Shown piece by piece: positions 17,644-27,505 of a stretch of DNA of 64,000 nt. The DNA is taken from assembly GCF_030819275.1 (NCBI RefSeq), contig NZ_JAUTBL010000001.1, forward strand, positions 1,084,501 through 1,148,500, read 5' to 3'. Origin of the DNA: Agrobacterium larrymoorei. Its GTDB lineage: Bacteria > Pseudomonadota > Alphaproteobacteria > Rhizobiales > Rhizobiaceae. The stretch's first letter is position 1, and the number at the start of each line of letters is the position of its first letter. The notes beneath the pieces were generated by a model, which did no database searches, was not told the origin of the DNA, and saw only the letters and a list, made by a program, of their open reading frames with translations. The translations under genes were made by a program, and so were the position numbers.

Positions 17644-20067
17644 ATGAAATTCACACTCTCCTGGCTGAAAGAGCATCTCGATACGGATGCGTCTCTGGAG
17701 CAGATTTGCGAACGCCTGACGGCAATCGGTCTCGAAGTCGAGGATGTCGATGACAAGGCGGCTTACAAGCCTTTCGTCATCGCCAAGGTCCTGTCGGCGG
17801 AAAAGCATCCGGAAGCCGACCGGCTGAAGGTGCTTTCGGTGGATGCCGGTGATGGCAAGCCGGTGCAGATCGTCTGCGGCGCGCCGAATGCGCGTGCTGG
17901 CCTGGTCGGCGCGCTGGCACGTCCGGGGACTTATGTTCCGGGCATCGACGTGACGCTTTCCGTCGGCAAGATCCGTGGTGTCGAAAGCCACGGCATGATG
18001 TGTTCCGAAAAGGAGCTCAACATGTCCGACAATCACGACGGCATCATCGATCTTCCGGAAGATGCGCCGGTCGGCGCGTCTTTCGCGTCCTACGCCGGGC
18101 TCGATGATCCGGTCATTGAAATCAATCTCACACCGAACCGTCCAGACTGCACGTCGATCTACGGCATCGCACGCGATCTGGCGGCCTCCGGTCTCGGCAC
18201 GTTGAAGACGCGGCCTGCACCAAGCTTCAAGGTCGAAGGCGCGACGCCGGTGGACGTGAAGCTCGAGCTGGATGACCCTGCACTCTGCCCCGGCTTTTCG
18301 CTTCGCATCGTGCGTGGCGTGAAGAATGGCCCGAGCCCGAAATGGATGCAGCAGCGCCTTCTCGCAATTGGTCTGCGCCCCATCAACGCACTGGTCGATA
18401 TCACCAACTACATGACATTCGATCAGGGCCGTCCGATGCATGTCTTCGATGCGGCGAAGGTCAAGGGCGATCTCGTCGTGCGGCGCGCGAAAGAAGGCGA
18501 AACCATTCTTGCTCTCGATCAGCGCGAATATACGCTCGGTCCAAACAATGTGGTGATCGCCGACGACAATGGGCTTGAGTCCATTGGTGGCGTGATGGGC
18601 GGCGAGCATTCCGGCTGCGACGAGAATACCGTCGACGTGCTGATCGAGTCGGCACTCTGGGATCCGATCAACATTGCCAAGACCGGACGTTCTCTCGGTA
18701 TCATCACCGATGCGCGCTATCGTTTCGAACGCGGCGTCGATCCGGAATATATGGTGCCGGGCCTCGAGCGTACAACGGAGCTGGTGCTCGAACTTTGCGG
18801 CGGCGTTGCCGGGGAAGCCAAGGTCGTCGGCTACAAGGGTTACGAGCCGAAGTGGATCGATTTCCCACTCTCCGAGGTGAAACGCCTTACGGGTCTTGAG
18901 GTTTCGGCAGACGAAAGCCTTGCGATCCTCAAGGGTCTCGGCTTCGGCATCGAAGGCTCCGGTGAGCGTGTTTCCGTATCGGTGCCCTCATGGCGTCCGG
19001 ACATCGATGGCAAGGCGGATCTGGTGGAAGAGGTCATGCGTATCCACGGCGTGGACAACATCAAGCCGGAACCGCTTGAGAGCCTCGGTGCCGTCAACGG
19101 GCGCATTTTGACGACGCTACAAATCCGCACGCGTACGGCGCGCCGCGCGCTTGCGAGCCGGGGTATGCTGGAAGCGGTCACATGGTCCTTCATTCCAGAA
19201 GCGCAGGCAAAGCTCTTCGGCGGTGGTTCCTCCGCGCTGAAGCTCGCCAACCCCATCGCTGCCGACATGTCCGACATGCGGCCGTCCTTGTTGCCTGGAC
19301 TTTTGACCGCAGCGCAGCGCAATGCCGACAAGGGCTATGGCGATGTCGCTATCTTCGAAGTGTCCGGTACCTATGAAGGCGATACGCCGGAGGGCCAGCG
19401 GCGCGTCGCCGGCGGTGTTCGCCGCGGCACCGCATCGCTTGCCGGTGCAGGCCGCATGTGGTCGAACACAGCAAAGGGCGGCGGAAAGCCCGTCGATGTC
19501 TACGATGCCAAGGCAGACGCTCTGGCCGTCATTGAAGCCTGCGGTCTACCGATGGCGAATGTGCAGATCGAGGCAGGTGCTCCGTCTTGGTATCATCCTG
19601 GCCGTTCCGGCACGATCAAGATGGGTCCGAAGGTTATTCTCGGTCATTTCGGCGAGTTCCATCCGAAGACGCTGGCCGCGCTCGACGTATCTGGCGTTTA
19701 TTGCGGCTTCGAGATCTATCTCGACGCCATGCCTGAACCGAAGAAGAAGGCAACGCGCACGAAGCCGGCGTTGGAGCTTTCACCGTTCCAGGCGGTGAAA
19801 CGCGACTTCGCTTTCGTGGTCGACAAGTCGGTCGAAGCGGGGGCTATCATCAAGGCGGCAACCAGCGCCGATCGTAAGCTCGTCACCGGTGTCAACGTCT
19901 TCGACGTTTTCGAAGGCGCTTCCTTGGGTGAGAACAAGAAGTCGATTGCAATCGAAGTTCAGATCCAGCCGACGGACAAGACCCTGACGGATGAGGACTT
20001 CGAAGCCTTGACGGCAAAGATCGTCGGCAATGTGGAAAAGACCACGGGCGGCGTGCTCCGCGCGTAA
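17644..20067 (+). CDS. pheT: Phenylalanine--tRNA ligase beta subunit
   Basis: An 807-aa protein of the usual PheT length. Domains in order: N-terminal [21 protein letters not shown]; the tRNA-binding (EMAP-like) domain with [26 protein letters not shown] (about 55-90); B3/B4 editing domain with LTPNRPDC and [18 protein letters not shown]5 domain; core; and the C-terminal ferredoxin-like anticodon-binding domain with [23 protein letters not shown] lies upstream of the ATG. Operon partner of pheS, followed by a terminator. Confidence 0.97.
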   Translation: MKFTLSWLKEHLDTDASLEQICERLTAIGLEVEDVDDKAAYKPFVIAKVLSAEKHPEADRLKVLSVDAGDGKPVQIVCGAPNARAGLVGALARPGTYVPGIDVTLSVGKIRGVESHGMMCSEKELNMSDNHDGIIDLPEDAPVGASFASYAGLDDPVIEINLTPNRPDCTSIYGIARDLAASGLGTLKTRPAPSFKVEGATPVDVKLELDDPALCPGFSLRIVRGVKNGPSPKWMQQRLLAIGLRPINALVDITNYMTFDQGRPMHVFDAAKVKGDLVVRRAKEGETILALDQREYTLGPNNVVIADDNGLESIGGVMGGEHSGCDENTVDVLIESALWDPINIAKTGRSLGIITDARYRFERGVDPEYMVPGLERTTELVLELCGGVAGEAKVVGYKGYEPKWIDFPLSEVKRLTGLEVSADESLAILKGLGFGIEGSGERVSVSVPSWRPDIDGKADLVEEVMRIHGVDNIKPEPLESLGAVNGRILTTLQIRTRTARRALASRGMLEAVTWSFIPEAQAKLFGGGSSALKLANPIAADMSDMRPSLLPGLLTAAQRNADKGYGDVAIFEVSGTYEGDTPEGQRRVAGGVRRGTASLAGAGRMWSNTAKGGGKPVDVYDAKADALAVIEACGLPMANVQIEAGAPSWYHPGRSGTIKMGPKVILGHFGEFHPKTLAALDVSGVYCGFEIYLDAMPEPKKKATRTKPALELSPFQAVKRDFAFVVDKSVEAGAIIKAATSADRKLVTGVNVFDVFEGASLGENKKSIAIEVQIQPTDKTLTDEDFEALTAKIVGNVEKTTGGVLRA

Positions 20068-20092
20068 TAGGGCCATCGTCATTCGCAATATC

Positions 20093-20119
20093 AAAACCCG
20101 CCTTCACGGCGGGTTTTTG
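20093..20119 (+). terminator. Rho-independent terminator after pheT
   Basis: AAAACCCGCC and GGCGGGTTTTT flank a 5-nt loop, followed by a T-rich tail. Confidence 0.87.
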
Positions 20120-20278
20120 TTTTCCCATGACCACGTCCTAATCCGCTGAAAACCCGCGATACGTGTATTTCATCGTCAATTGACTGGTTGTCATACCCAG
20201 ATAGCATGTAGAGGTTGCTACGGATATTGCTTTCAGTACTATGCCTCCGGGGCCGTCGGGCCGTGAGGAGGAGATTTT

Positions 20279-21267
20279 ATGGAAATTGTATCTTTGAAAC
20301 GCCGCGCTGCTTTGATGCTTGCTGCATCTGCGGCAGCTTTATTGTCTTTCAGCGCAGGTGCTTACGCGCAGGCCTATCCTGAGCGCACCATCACACTCGT
20401 GGTGCCTTTCGCGGCAGGCGGCTCGACCGACGTCGTCGCGCGCGTCATTGCGCAGAAGATGGGTGACGCTCTCGGCCAGCAGATCGTCGTGGAGAATGTC
20501 GCCGGTGCCGGCGGTAATCTTGGTGCTGACCGCGTTGCGCGCGCGGAGCCGGATGGATACACGATCCTGATGGGCACAGTGGCAACGCATGCTCTCAACC
20601 CGCTCATTCTCAAGACGAAGCCATATGATCCTGAAAAGGATTTCGCACCGATTTCACTGCTGGTTGTCGTTCCGAACGTCCTCGTCATTAATCCGCAACT
20701 GCCGGTCAACACTGTTGCCGAGTTGATCGCGCTTCTGAAGAAAGAGCCGGACAAACACGCCTACGCTTCGTCCGGCAATGGTACGCCGCTCCACCTTTCC
20801 GGTGAGCTGTTCAAGACGATGGCCGGCGTCGACATGCAGCACGTGCCCTACAAGGGTTCTGGCCCGGCCTTGAACGATCTCCTGGGCAACCAGATCTCGA
20901 TCATGTTCGATAACCTGCCATCCTCATCAGCGCATATCAAATCCGGTACCCTGAAGGCGCTGGGTGTGACCACCGCCGAGCGAGCTTCCTCCTTCCCGGA
21001 TGTGCCGACCATTGCCGAGACCGTGCCGGGCTATGAAACCTATACCTGGAATGCACTTTCGCACCGGCTGGAACGCCGCCTGAGGCGATCGCCAAGCTGA
21101 ACGAAGCTGCCAAGACGGCGCTGGCCGACCCAGATGTTGCAAAGCGGATGGCGGATTTCAGCGCCAAGATTGTCGGCTCATCACCGGAAGAACTGAAGAC
21201 CCATGTGTCCGAAGAAATCGCCAAATGGGGTCCGGTGGTGAAAGAAGCCAACGTCCAGATGGATTGA
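20279..21267 (+). pseudogene. TctC/Bug-type periplasmic binding protein with a frameshift
   Basis: Tripartite tricarboxylate transporter receptor family. It has a signal peptide (about 1-31, ending AGAYAQA), then YPERTITLVVPFAAGGSTDVVAR and MQHVPYKGSGPALNDLLGNQI, both family hallmarks. The frame breaks after YTWNAL: one T is missing in the T-run at 21057-21059. Restoring it gives FAPAGTPPEAIAKLNEAAK and a normal end at 21267, for about 329 aa. The stop used in the broken frame is at 21100. No tctA or tctB genes are nearby, so it is also an orphan. A sequencing error is possible. Confidence 0.85.
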
Positions 21268-21290
21268 TTCACTGTGGGTAGATTAATCGT

Positions 21291-21318
21291 CGCGCCTGCT
21301 TGCAGGCGCGTCGTTTTT
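21291..21318 (+). terminator. Terminator after the TctC-type gene
   Basis: CGCGCCTG (21291-21298) pairs with CAGGCGCG (21303-21310) over CTTG, followed by TCGTTTTTAC. The remaining bases to 21593 show no supportable gene. Confidence 0.83.
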
Positions 21319-21593
21319 ACATTCGTCCGCCGGGGCGATCCCGTGTGAGACAGAGGCGAAGAAATGGAGAGCGAACAGGGCGCAAATCGCGATGTGTCCA
21401 AAGACCAACCCTTCACTCGAACTGCTGCATTGCACTGAGGGCATGTCTGTCATGCGCGAAATCTGGGGCCTCGCGGCAGTCATTCCGAAACCTGCTATTG
21501 CTGCGAAAGTCTCTCTCTGTATGCTTGGGTGAATAACTTGTTAGGAAAGCAAGGCTTAGATGCAAAGCCATGTCTTTTAAGAGGGAAGTCGAA

Positions 21594-22085
21594 ATGGGAA
21601 GCAAGACTGCGGAAGAACGCAGCCTGGACTACAGAAACGCAATGGCGCAGCTTGCCGGCGCCGTCAACATCGTCACGACGGATGGCCCAGCGGGCAGGGC
21701 GGGGTTTTCCGCCACCGCAGTCTGTAGCGTATCGGACAATCCCCCGACGCTGCTCGTCTGTATCAATCGCAACTCTTCCGCCTACCGGATGCTATTTGAG
21801 AATGCCGTGATTTGCGTCAACACGCTCTCGGCAAACCAGCAGCCGGTGAGCCAACTCTTTGGTGGCAAGACCCCGATGGAAGAGCGTTTCGCAGGCGGGG
21901 AGTGGTCGTCGCTCGAGACCGGCGCACCGGTTCTGAAAGGCGCTCTCGCTTCCTTCGATTGCCGTGTTCGCGCGATCCATGATGGCAGCACCCACGACAT
22001 CATTATTTGCGATGTGGTCGATACTGCCATCGGTGAGGGCGAAGAGGCGCTGATCTATTTCAAGCGCGCTTATCGCACGCTCTAA
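21594..22085 (+). CDS. Flavin reductase (RutF/HpaC-like)
   Basis: About 163 aa with a flavin reductase-like FMN-binding split-barrel domain: YRNAMAQLAGAVNIVTTDGPAGRAGFSATAVCSVSDNPPTLLVCIN is the family N-terminal core, and FDCRVRAIHDGSTHDIIICDV the C-terminal part. These enzymes supply reduced flavin to partner monooxygenases using NAD(P)H. The ATG at 21594 is preferred because AGAGGGAAG lies just upstream; an ATG at 21570 is also in frame. No partner monooxygenase is adjacent. It converges with the enolase-superfamily gene. Confidence 0.86.
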   Translation: MGSKTAEERSLDYRNAMAQLAGAVNIVTTDGPAGRAGFSATAVCSVSDNPPTLLVCINRNSSAYRMLFENAVICVNTLSANQQPVSQLFGGKTPMEERFAGGEWSSLETGAPVLKGALASFDCRVRAIHDGSTHDIIICDVVDTAIGEGEEALIYFKRAYRTL

Positions 22086-22101
22086 TCACGCCACCATTGC
22101 C

Positions 22102-23220
22102 TCAGCCTATGCTTTTGCCAAAACGGGAGAAGCTTTCTTCCAGTACGGTCGTACCCGCACCTGGGCGTTCCGGCCGCTTGTAGATGCCGCCCTGCACATC
22201 CGCTGGCTCTTCGAAGTGGTCCTTGATCCAAGGGATATATTCGAGGATCGTCGAGGCCGGGTGCCAGTAGCTGAGATGTACATGGACCTGGCTCATTTCG
22301 CCTGCATGGGGCACCACGGGCAGGCGATGCCCCAATGCCAGATCCGCCACCTGAATATATTCGGTTATGCCGCCAAGGCGGGTCACATCCGGCTGGACGT
22401 AAGCGACCGCGCCGGCGGAGATGAAGTAGCGGAAGGCATCGACCGTGTAGAGCTGTTCACCAAGTGCGATTGGAATCGAGGTGTTACGGGCAAGCGTTGC
22501 GTGGCCGCCGATATCATCATACCAGAGCGGTTCTTCGAACCAGTAGATATCGAGATCACGCGCGAGCGAACAAAAGCGCTGGCAGGTCGGCAGATCCCAC
22601 TTGCCGTTTCCATCGATGGCGATGCGCACTGCCCCACCGAGACGTTCACGAATCGCCGTCAACCGATCGATGTCCACATTCGGATCGTCCTGGCCGACCT
22701 TGATCTTTAGCCGGGTAAATCCGTCCTGTTCAACGGCCCTTGCGGACCCCTCAATCAGAGCGTCCTTCGTGAAAGAAAGCCAGCCGATATCGGTATTATA
22801 AGCCTCGAGCTTGTCGGTCCGGGCTCCGCCGAGATAGCTCCACAGCGGTAGCCCCGCCTTTTTCGCCTTCAAGTCCCAAAGCGCGACATCGACGGCAGCA
22901 AGCGCCAGATGTGTGATGCCCGCGCGGCCAACCCATTGCAGCGATGGATAACGGGCAAGCTTGGTCCAGAGGCGCGAATGGTCATTGGCATCCTCGCCAA
23001 TCAGAAGTGGCGCATAGCAATCGCGAATGCAGGAGGTGATCAGTCGGTCTGAAGCGAGATGCGCATGGGTGCCGGTGAAGCCGTAGCCCTCCAGCCCATC
23101 CGTGGTGACAATCTTCGTGCCGACCACGCCCCAGTGGGTGATGGAATGCGTCGAGTCGGAAATGGAATCGGATGTCAGTGGCAAATGAAGAATGAAGGGA
23201 TGGACTGATGCGATTTTCAT
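22102..23220 (-). CDS. Enolase-superfamily sugar-acid dehydratase/racemase (MR-MLE)
   Basis: A 372-aa mandelate racemase/muconate lactonizing enzyme relative. Visible active-site elements: KIKVG (catalytic Lys), metal ligands in IDGNGKW, WFEEPLW and ALGEQLY, and [12 protein letters not shown] near the C-terminus. Members act on acid sugars or related carboxylates. It lies next to a damaged GntR regulator and an LDH2-type dehydrogenase remnant, suggesting a former sugar-acid catabolic unit. The substrate cannot be determined by eye. Confidence 0.85.
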   Translation of the reverse strand: MKIASVHPFILHLPLTSDSISDSTHSITHWGVVGTKIVTTDGLEGYGFTGTHAHLASDRLITSCIRDCYAPLLIGEDANDHSRLWTKLARYPSLQWVGRAGITHLALAAVDVALWDLKAKKAGLPLWSYLGGARTDKLEAYNTDIGWLSFTKDALIEGSARAVEQDGFTRLKIKVGQDDPNVDIDRLTAIRERLGGAVRIAIDGNGKWDLPTCQRFCSLARDLDIYWFEEPLWYDDIGGHATLARNTSIPIALGEQLYTVDAFRYFISAGAVAYVQPDVTRLGGITEYIQVADLALGHRLPVVPHAGEMSQVHVHLSYWHPASTILEYIPWIKDHFEEPADVQGGIYKRPERPGAGTTVLEESFSRFGKSIG

Positions 23221-23273
23221 GATGGATAACCCTCCTCCGGTTATCGGGTGATATGTCTTGCGGGCTCCGCTGT

Positions 23274-24233
23274 TTAGCCGCCTTCCATCTTCTCGAGATA
23301 GGGCAGTTCGTCAGGCGAAATGACTTCCGCGACGGCCGTGATGCGCTTCATTGCGCGGCTTCTGGAGATTTGCAGGTGACGGACGAGCGCGGACTTCGCG
23401 CCCTCGATATCACCCGTCAGAAGGCTGTCGAAAATCGCCAGGTGCTCCGGCAGGAAGGGCTCGGTGTCGAAGAGCTCCATGGTCCAGTGATAGAGAAAAT
23501 GGTGGGCGACAAGCAGCGCCTGCGGCAGGCTGATGGCCTGCATCAGTGAGGCGTTTTCGCAGTAGCCGAGAAGCTCGACATGCAACTGTTGTTCGAGTGC
23601 ATCGAGCATCTCGCCGTCGATCTTATCGACCGACTGGATGGCGTCTGCGACATTCTTGCGCAAGGAAATCAGCAGGCCATCCGGTAGATTGGGGACTGCC
23701 TTTTCCAGCGCGATCGGCTCAAGGATCCAGCGAAGCTCGTAAAGTTCATCGATATGCTTGGCCGTCAGCGCCGGCGCATACCATCGCCCGCTCTCGTCCT
23801 TGTTGACGATACCGCGCTGCTGCAGACGAGCGACGACATCGCGTGCCACGGTTCTGCTGACGCCGTAATGTTTCGCAAGCATCGCCTCGTTGATCCGCCA
23901 AGCCGCGAGTGAGGTGCGCGAGACGATCTCGATCTCGATATTGTCGTAGATGAGTTCCCAACTGGATCGCGGCTGCATGCGCATTGTGTCGGCGGGGGGA
24001 AGCGAATTCTCATCGGTCGTCCCCGTTTGCTGCATCGATCTGTTTTTTGCCACGACATCATAGCCGCGGCTCTCGGTCTTTCGCACGAGATGAAGACGCT
24101 CCAGTTCCGCCAGCGCTTGGCGTGCGGGCGCGCGGCTGATGCCGAAGCGGTTGGCGACCATGGTTTCGGTCAGCCTCGTACCCTGAACGATAACGCCATT
24201 GGCAACGCAGTTCGGCATCGGCGCGGTTGCCAT
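23274..24233 (-). CDS. GntR-family regulator with two HTH domains; 5' end replaced by a deletion
   Basis: About 319 aa. A first winged helix ([34 protein letters not shown]) is followed by a second one ([32 protein letters not shown]), then an FCD ligand-binding domain. The natural N-terminus is missing: upstream of [11 protein letters not shown] the frame reads through sequence that, on the other strand, encodes the interior of an LDH2 dehydrogenase. An ATG at 24231-24233 with a chance GAGAGG upstream may still allow translation, but the native promoter and first helix are lost. Treat as a likely non-functional or altered regulator of the adjacent enolase-superfamily gene. Confidence 0.75.
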   Translation of the reverse strand: MATAPMPNCVANGVIVQGTRLTETMVANRFGISRAPARQALAELERLHLVRKTESRGYDVVAKNRSMQQTGTTDENSLPPADTMRMQPRSSWELIYDNIEIEIVSRTSLAAWRINEAMLAKHYGVSRTVARDVVARLQQRGIVNKDESGRWYAPALTAKHIDELYELRWILEPIALEKAVPNLPDGLLISLRKNVADAIQSVDKIDGEMLDALEQQLHVELLGYCENASLMQAISLPQALLVAHHFLYHWTMELFDTEPFLPEHLAIFDSLLTGDIEGAKSALVRHLQISRSRAMKRITAVAEVISPDELPYLEKMEGG

Positions 24234-24948
24234 TCGCAATACCTCTCACTTCGGCCCGGCCGGTGCCTATTCACTTGAAGCCGCGAAGCAGGGATTTATC
24301 GGCATCACCTTCTGCAACTCCGATAGTTTTGTGCGTTTGCATGATGGCGCGCAGCGCTTTCACGGCACAAACCCGATTGCGGTTGGTGTTCCGTCCGGTG
24401 AGGACAATCCCTGGCTCCTGGATATGGCGACGAGTTCTATTCCGTATAACCGTGTGCTTCTTTATCGCAGCCTTGGTCAGCCATTGCCCGATGCGACCGC
24501 TTCGGATGAAGGCGTCCATGACACAAAGGATCCGCATGCCGCGGCGATGCTTGCGCCGCTTGGCGGTGAGTTTGGATTCAAGGGCGCAGCACTTGGCGGC
24601 GTGGCGGAGATATTCAGCGCGGTGCTGACCGGCATGAAACTCAGCTTCGATATCGCCTCCATGGGTGGGCCGGATTTTTCGACACCGCGAGGCATGGGTG
24701 CTTTCGTTCTGGCGCTGAGGCCTGAGGCATTTCTGGAGAAGAGCGTCTTCGAAGGAGCGATGACGCGTTATCTCGAAACGTTACGAAACTCGCCAGCACG
24801 TGAGGGGGCGCGGGTGATGGCGCCTGGAGACCGCGAATGGGAGGTTGCGCCCGAAAGGGAGCGCCAGGGAGTCATCCTGGATCCGGCGACCCGGCAGTCA
24901 TTTGCAGATTTGGCCAATCGGTTTGGGATCACGCAACCATTTAGCTGA
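24205..24948 (+). pseudogene. 5'-truncated LDH2/MDH2-type dehydrogenase
   Basis: The C-terminal two thirds (about 248 aa) of a malate/L-lactate/ureidoglycolate dehydrogenase-family protein. The remnant starts in [25 protein letters not shown] and includes GTNPIAVGVPSGEDNPWLLDMATSSIP and GFKGAALGGVAEIFSAVLTG, all from the interior or end of this roughly 350-aa family. The first hundred or so residues are absent. The coding strand joins directly to the 5' end of the divergent GntR gene, so one deletion removed both starts and the shared promoter region. Confidence 0.82.
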
Positions 24949-25020
24949 TGTGACGAGCTTGAGACGGCGGAGGCAAGTTTGACAGTTGACTTCGTCATTC
25001 AATCAGCCTTAATGAACGCG

Positions 25021-25043
25021 ATTGGTAAGACCAATTGACCAAT
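25021..25043. promoter_or_regulatory. Putative GntR operator upstream of the hexonate operon
   Basis: An inverted repeat TTGGT-AAG-ACCAA is followed by a further TTGACCAAT, ending 22 bp before the regulator ATG. The TGGT...ACCA form is typical of FadR-subfamily operators. Autoregulation is inferred. Confidence 0.6.
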
Positions 25044-25065
25044 GCGGTTACGGGGAGGGGACATC

Positions 25066-25764
25066 ATGTTTGTGGCGCTTGAGCCGCGTCGCCTCCACAG
25101 GCAGGTGGCGGATCAAATCAGGTCGCTGATCGAGGCAGGTGAAATCGCCGACGGGGCCAAGCTTCCGGCTGAGCGCGATCTTGCCGAACGTTTCGCTGTT
25201 TCAAGGCCAACTGTTCGCGAAGCGCTGATCGTGCTGGAAGTCGAAGGCTATATCCAGATCCGCATGGGCTCGGGCGTCTATGTGAGCCAACGTCCGAAGG
25301 CGCTGTCGATCCTGCCGGCGGACGATAGCGATGGACCTTTCGAAATTCTCCAGGCGCGCAGCATCATCGAAGGTGGCATTGCCGAAGAGGCGGCAAAGCG
25401 GGCCAAAGCATCGCATATCGCTCTTCTCGATGAGAATTTGAAGCGGATGGAAGACGCCATTGGCGATGCAGTGGAGATGCTGGTTCATGACCGCGCCTTT
25501 CACCTGGCGATTGCCGACATCATCGGCAATGTCACGCTCCATCGCTTCACCGGACATATCTTTGATCGCCGCATGACGCCCTATTTCGAGCGTCTTGCCA
25601 GCCATTTCGAGGGGCCGCGCACGTGGCGGCTGGCGCTTGAGGAGCATGTGGTGATCCGTGACGCGATTGCCGCGAACGATCCGGAGGCGGCGAAAGCTGC
25701 CATGCAGCGACATCTCAGCCAGTCGCAAAAGAGATTTTCTCAAAGCTTCGGAGAGGAGGCTTGA
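25066..25764 (+). CDS. GntR/FadR-family regulator of the hexonate operon
   Basis: About 232 aa. The N-terminal winged helix (HRQVADQIRSLIEAGEIADGAKLPAERDLAERFAVSRPTVREAL) is followed by an FCD domain with metal/ligand residues in HDRAFHLAIADIIGN and EEHVVIRDAI. The start at 25066 is chosen because GGGGAGGGGAC precedes it; an earlier ATG at 25042 lies within the putative operator. The next genes encode a TRAP transporter and uxu-type enzymes, so it is probably the UxuR/ExuR-like local repressor released by a hexuronate or hexonate intermediate (inferred). Confidence 0.86.
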   Translation: MFVALEPRRLHRQVADQIRSLIEAGEIADGAKLPAERDLAERFAVSRPTVREALIVLEVEGYIQIRMGSGVYVSQRPKALSILPADDSDGPFEILQARSIIEGGIAEEAAKRAKASHIALLDENLKRMEDAIGDAVEMLVHDRAFHLAIADIIGNVTLHRFTGHIFDRRMTPYFERLASHFEGPRTWRLALEEHVVIRDAIAANDPEAAKAAMQRHLSQSQKRFSQSFGEEA

Positions 25765-25841
25765 GGGGAGGGACGATGCCGCTTTTTTCGTGAGGGCGGT
25801 AGAGAATGAACATCTGACACTATTTCGGGAGGAGAGAAGAA

Positions 25842-26816
25842 ATGACGTTCAGATTGAGAAGCCTGCTGGGTGCCACGGCCATCATCATGGCCTCTGCGCT
25901 GTCTGCGCAAGCACAGACCGTGCTGAAATGGGCCCATGTTTATGAGACAACAGAACCGTTCCACACCGAATCCGTCTGGGCGGCGAAGGAGATCGAGAAG
26001 CGCACGGAGGGTCGCTACAAGATCGATGTGTTCCCGGCATCCCAGCTTGGCAAGGAAGCCGATATCAACCAGGGCCTGAAACTCGGCACGGTCGATATCA
26101 TCATTTCCGGATCGAGCTTTGCAGCCCGAGATTCCAAGCCGATTGGCGTCACCTACTTCCCTTACATTTTCCGTAATCCTGAGCACCTCATCGCCTATAC
26201 AAAAAGCGATGTCTTCAAGCGGTTGGCCAAGGGCTATCAGGACAAGACCGGTAATGTCATTGCGGCGGTCAGCTATTACGGTACGCGTCACACGACATCG
26301 AACAAGCCCATCGAAAAGTGCAGCGACCTGAACGGCGTGAAGATGCGTGTTCCGGACGTACCGGCCTATCTCGCCATGCCGCGCGCCTGCGGCGCCAACA
26401 CCACACCGATTGCTTTCGCCGAAGTCTACCTCGCGTTGCAAAACGGCACCGTCGATGCGCAGGAAAATCCGCTGACGACCATCGAAGCAAAGAAGTTCTT
26501 CGAAGTGCAGAAGAACATCGTTCTGACCGGCCATATCGTCGACCATCTCAATACCGTGATCTCCAAGTCTCGCTGGGCGAGCCTGTCAGACGAAGACAAG
26601 AAAATCTTCGTCGACGTGATGCAGGAGGCTGCGACCAAGACGACCAAGATCATTGAGGAGCGTGAAGTGGCACTCGTGGACGACTTCAAGAAGCGTGGCC
26701 TGACGGTAACGGAAGTCGACAAGGCCGACTTCGAAAAGAATGTGCTCGACAAGGTGAAGTTCGAAGACTTTGGATACAACAAGGCCGATTGGGAAGCGAT
26801 CCGCGCCGTTCAGTAA
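25842..26816 (+). CDS. TRAP transporter periplasmic substrate-binding protein DctP
   Basis: A 324-aa binding protein with a signal peptide (about residues 1-24, ending LSAQAQ). DctP features include LKWAHVYETTEPFHTESVWAAKEIEKRTEGRYKIDVFPASQLG, LNGVKMRVPD with the Arg that contacts the substrate carboxylate, and the GTVDAQENPL segment. It delivers an organic acid to the DctQM membrane proteins. With UxuA/UxuB downstream the ligand is probably a hexuronate or hexonate. A strong hairpin follows the stop and may hold the expression of this gene above that of dctQM. Confidence 0.93.
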   Translation: MTFRLRSLLGATAIIMASALSAQAQTVLKWAHVYETTEPFHTESVWAAKEIEKRTEGRYKIDVFPASQLGKEADINQGLKLGTVDIIISGSSFAARDSKPIGVTYFPYIFRNPEHLIAYTKSDVFKRLAKGYQDKTGNVIAAVSYYGTRHTTSNKPIEKCSDLNGVKMRVPDVPAYLAMPRACGANTTPIAFAEVYLALQNGTVDAQENPLTTIEAKKFFEVQKNIVLTGHIVDHLNTVISKSRWASLSDEDKKIFVDVMQEAATKTTKIIEEREVALVDDFKKRGLTVTEVDKADFEKNVLDKVKFEDFGYNKADWEAIRAVQ

Positions 26817-26825
26817 ATTGCGCCT

Positions 26826-26848
26826 GGCGCGGGGCTCGTCTCCGCGCC
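26826..26848 (+). other. mRNA hairpin after dctP
   Basis: GGCGCGG (26826-26832) pairs perfectly with CCGCGCC (26842-26848) and lacks a T-tract. Such hairpins after binding-protein genes usually stabilise the upstream message or attenuate the downstream genes. Confidence 0.5.
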
Positions 26849-26928
26849 GTCCTTGTCGTTTTCAGCACCGGCAGACGAGCGCATTGTGAATCTGCTGCTC
26901 GCGCCGATGCTCCAACCGGAACATTTCA

Positions 26929-27504
26929 ATGACGCAGGAAATCCATACTCAGGTTACGCCCGAGGAGCTTGCCCACACCTTTGACGAGGCGCCTCCCGAT
27001 ACCGACCTTTCCGTTTATGCCTTCGAGGACTGGCTGACGCTCGCTCTTTTCTGGATGATGACGGGATGCGTCTTTCTCCAGTTCTTCACCCGTTACGTCC
27101 TCAATGACAGCTATGCCTGGACCGAAGAAATCGCCGTCAACTGCCTGATCGGGGTCGTCTTCCTTGGCTCGGTCATGTGCGTACGCATGTCGCGCCACAT
27201 CCAGGTCGATGTTCTCTACCATTACCTGCCGCCGAATGTGACGCGCATCATGGCGATCGCGGTCGATATCATCCGCATCGGTTTCTTCGCTTATGGCTCA
27301 TGGCTGATGTGGCGTTATCTTGAGATCGTCGCCGATGAAGAAATGGTCACGGTTGCTCTGCCGCGCAACATCGTTTTCTACACCGTCTTCGGTGCCTTCG
27401 TGCTGATGTTCCTACGCTCGATCCAGGTCTTCGTAGCCAATCAGCGTCGCGGCTACTCCGTTCTCGAGCGGCCGGAAGAATTCCAGACGAGCGAGGAGAT
27501 TTGA
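26929..27504 (+). CDS. TRAP transporter small membrane subunit DctQ
   Basis: A 191-aa protein with four predicted membrane helices. Family features include the cytoplasmic N-terminus, FFTRYVLNDSYAWTEEIAVNCLIGVVFLGSVMCVRMSRHIQVDVLYHYLP and a C-terminal helix pair. It pairs with DctM, which starts 2 bp after its stop, so the two are translationally coupled. The N-terminal 35 residues are more acidic than usual for DctQ but do not disrupt the domain. Confidence 0.92.
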   Translation: MTQEIHTQVTPEELAHTFDEAPPDTDLSVYAFEDWLTLALFWMMTGCVFLQFFTRYVLNDSYAWTEEIAVNCLIGVVFLGSVMCVRMSRHIQVDVLYHYLPPNVTRIMAIAVDIIRIGFFAYGSWLMWRYLEIVADEEMVTVALPRNIVFYTVFGAFVLMFLRSIQVFVANQRRGYSVLERPEEFQTSEEI

Positions 27505-27505
27505 G

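Noticed and set aside
16457..18609. Two long minus-strand frames (368 and 348 codons)
   Set aside because: Both are shadows of pheS and pheT.
21283..21483. 66-codon minus-strand ORF with a hydrophobic stretch
   Set aside because: No ribosome site, and it overlaps the terminator of the TctC-type gene.
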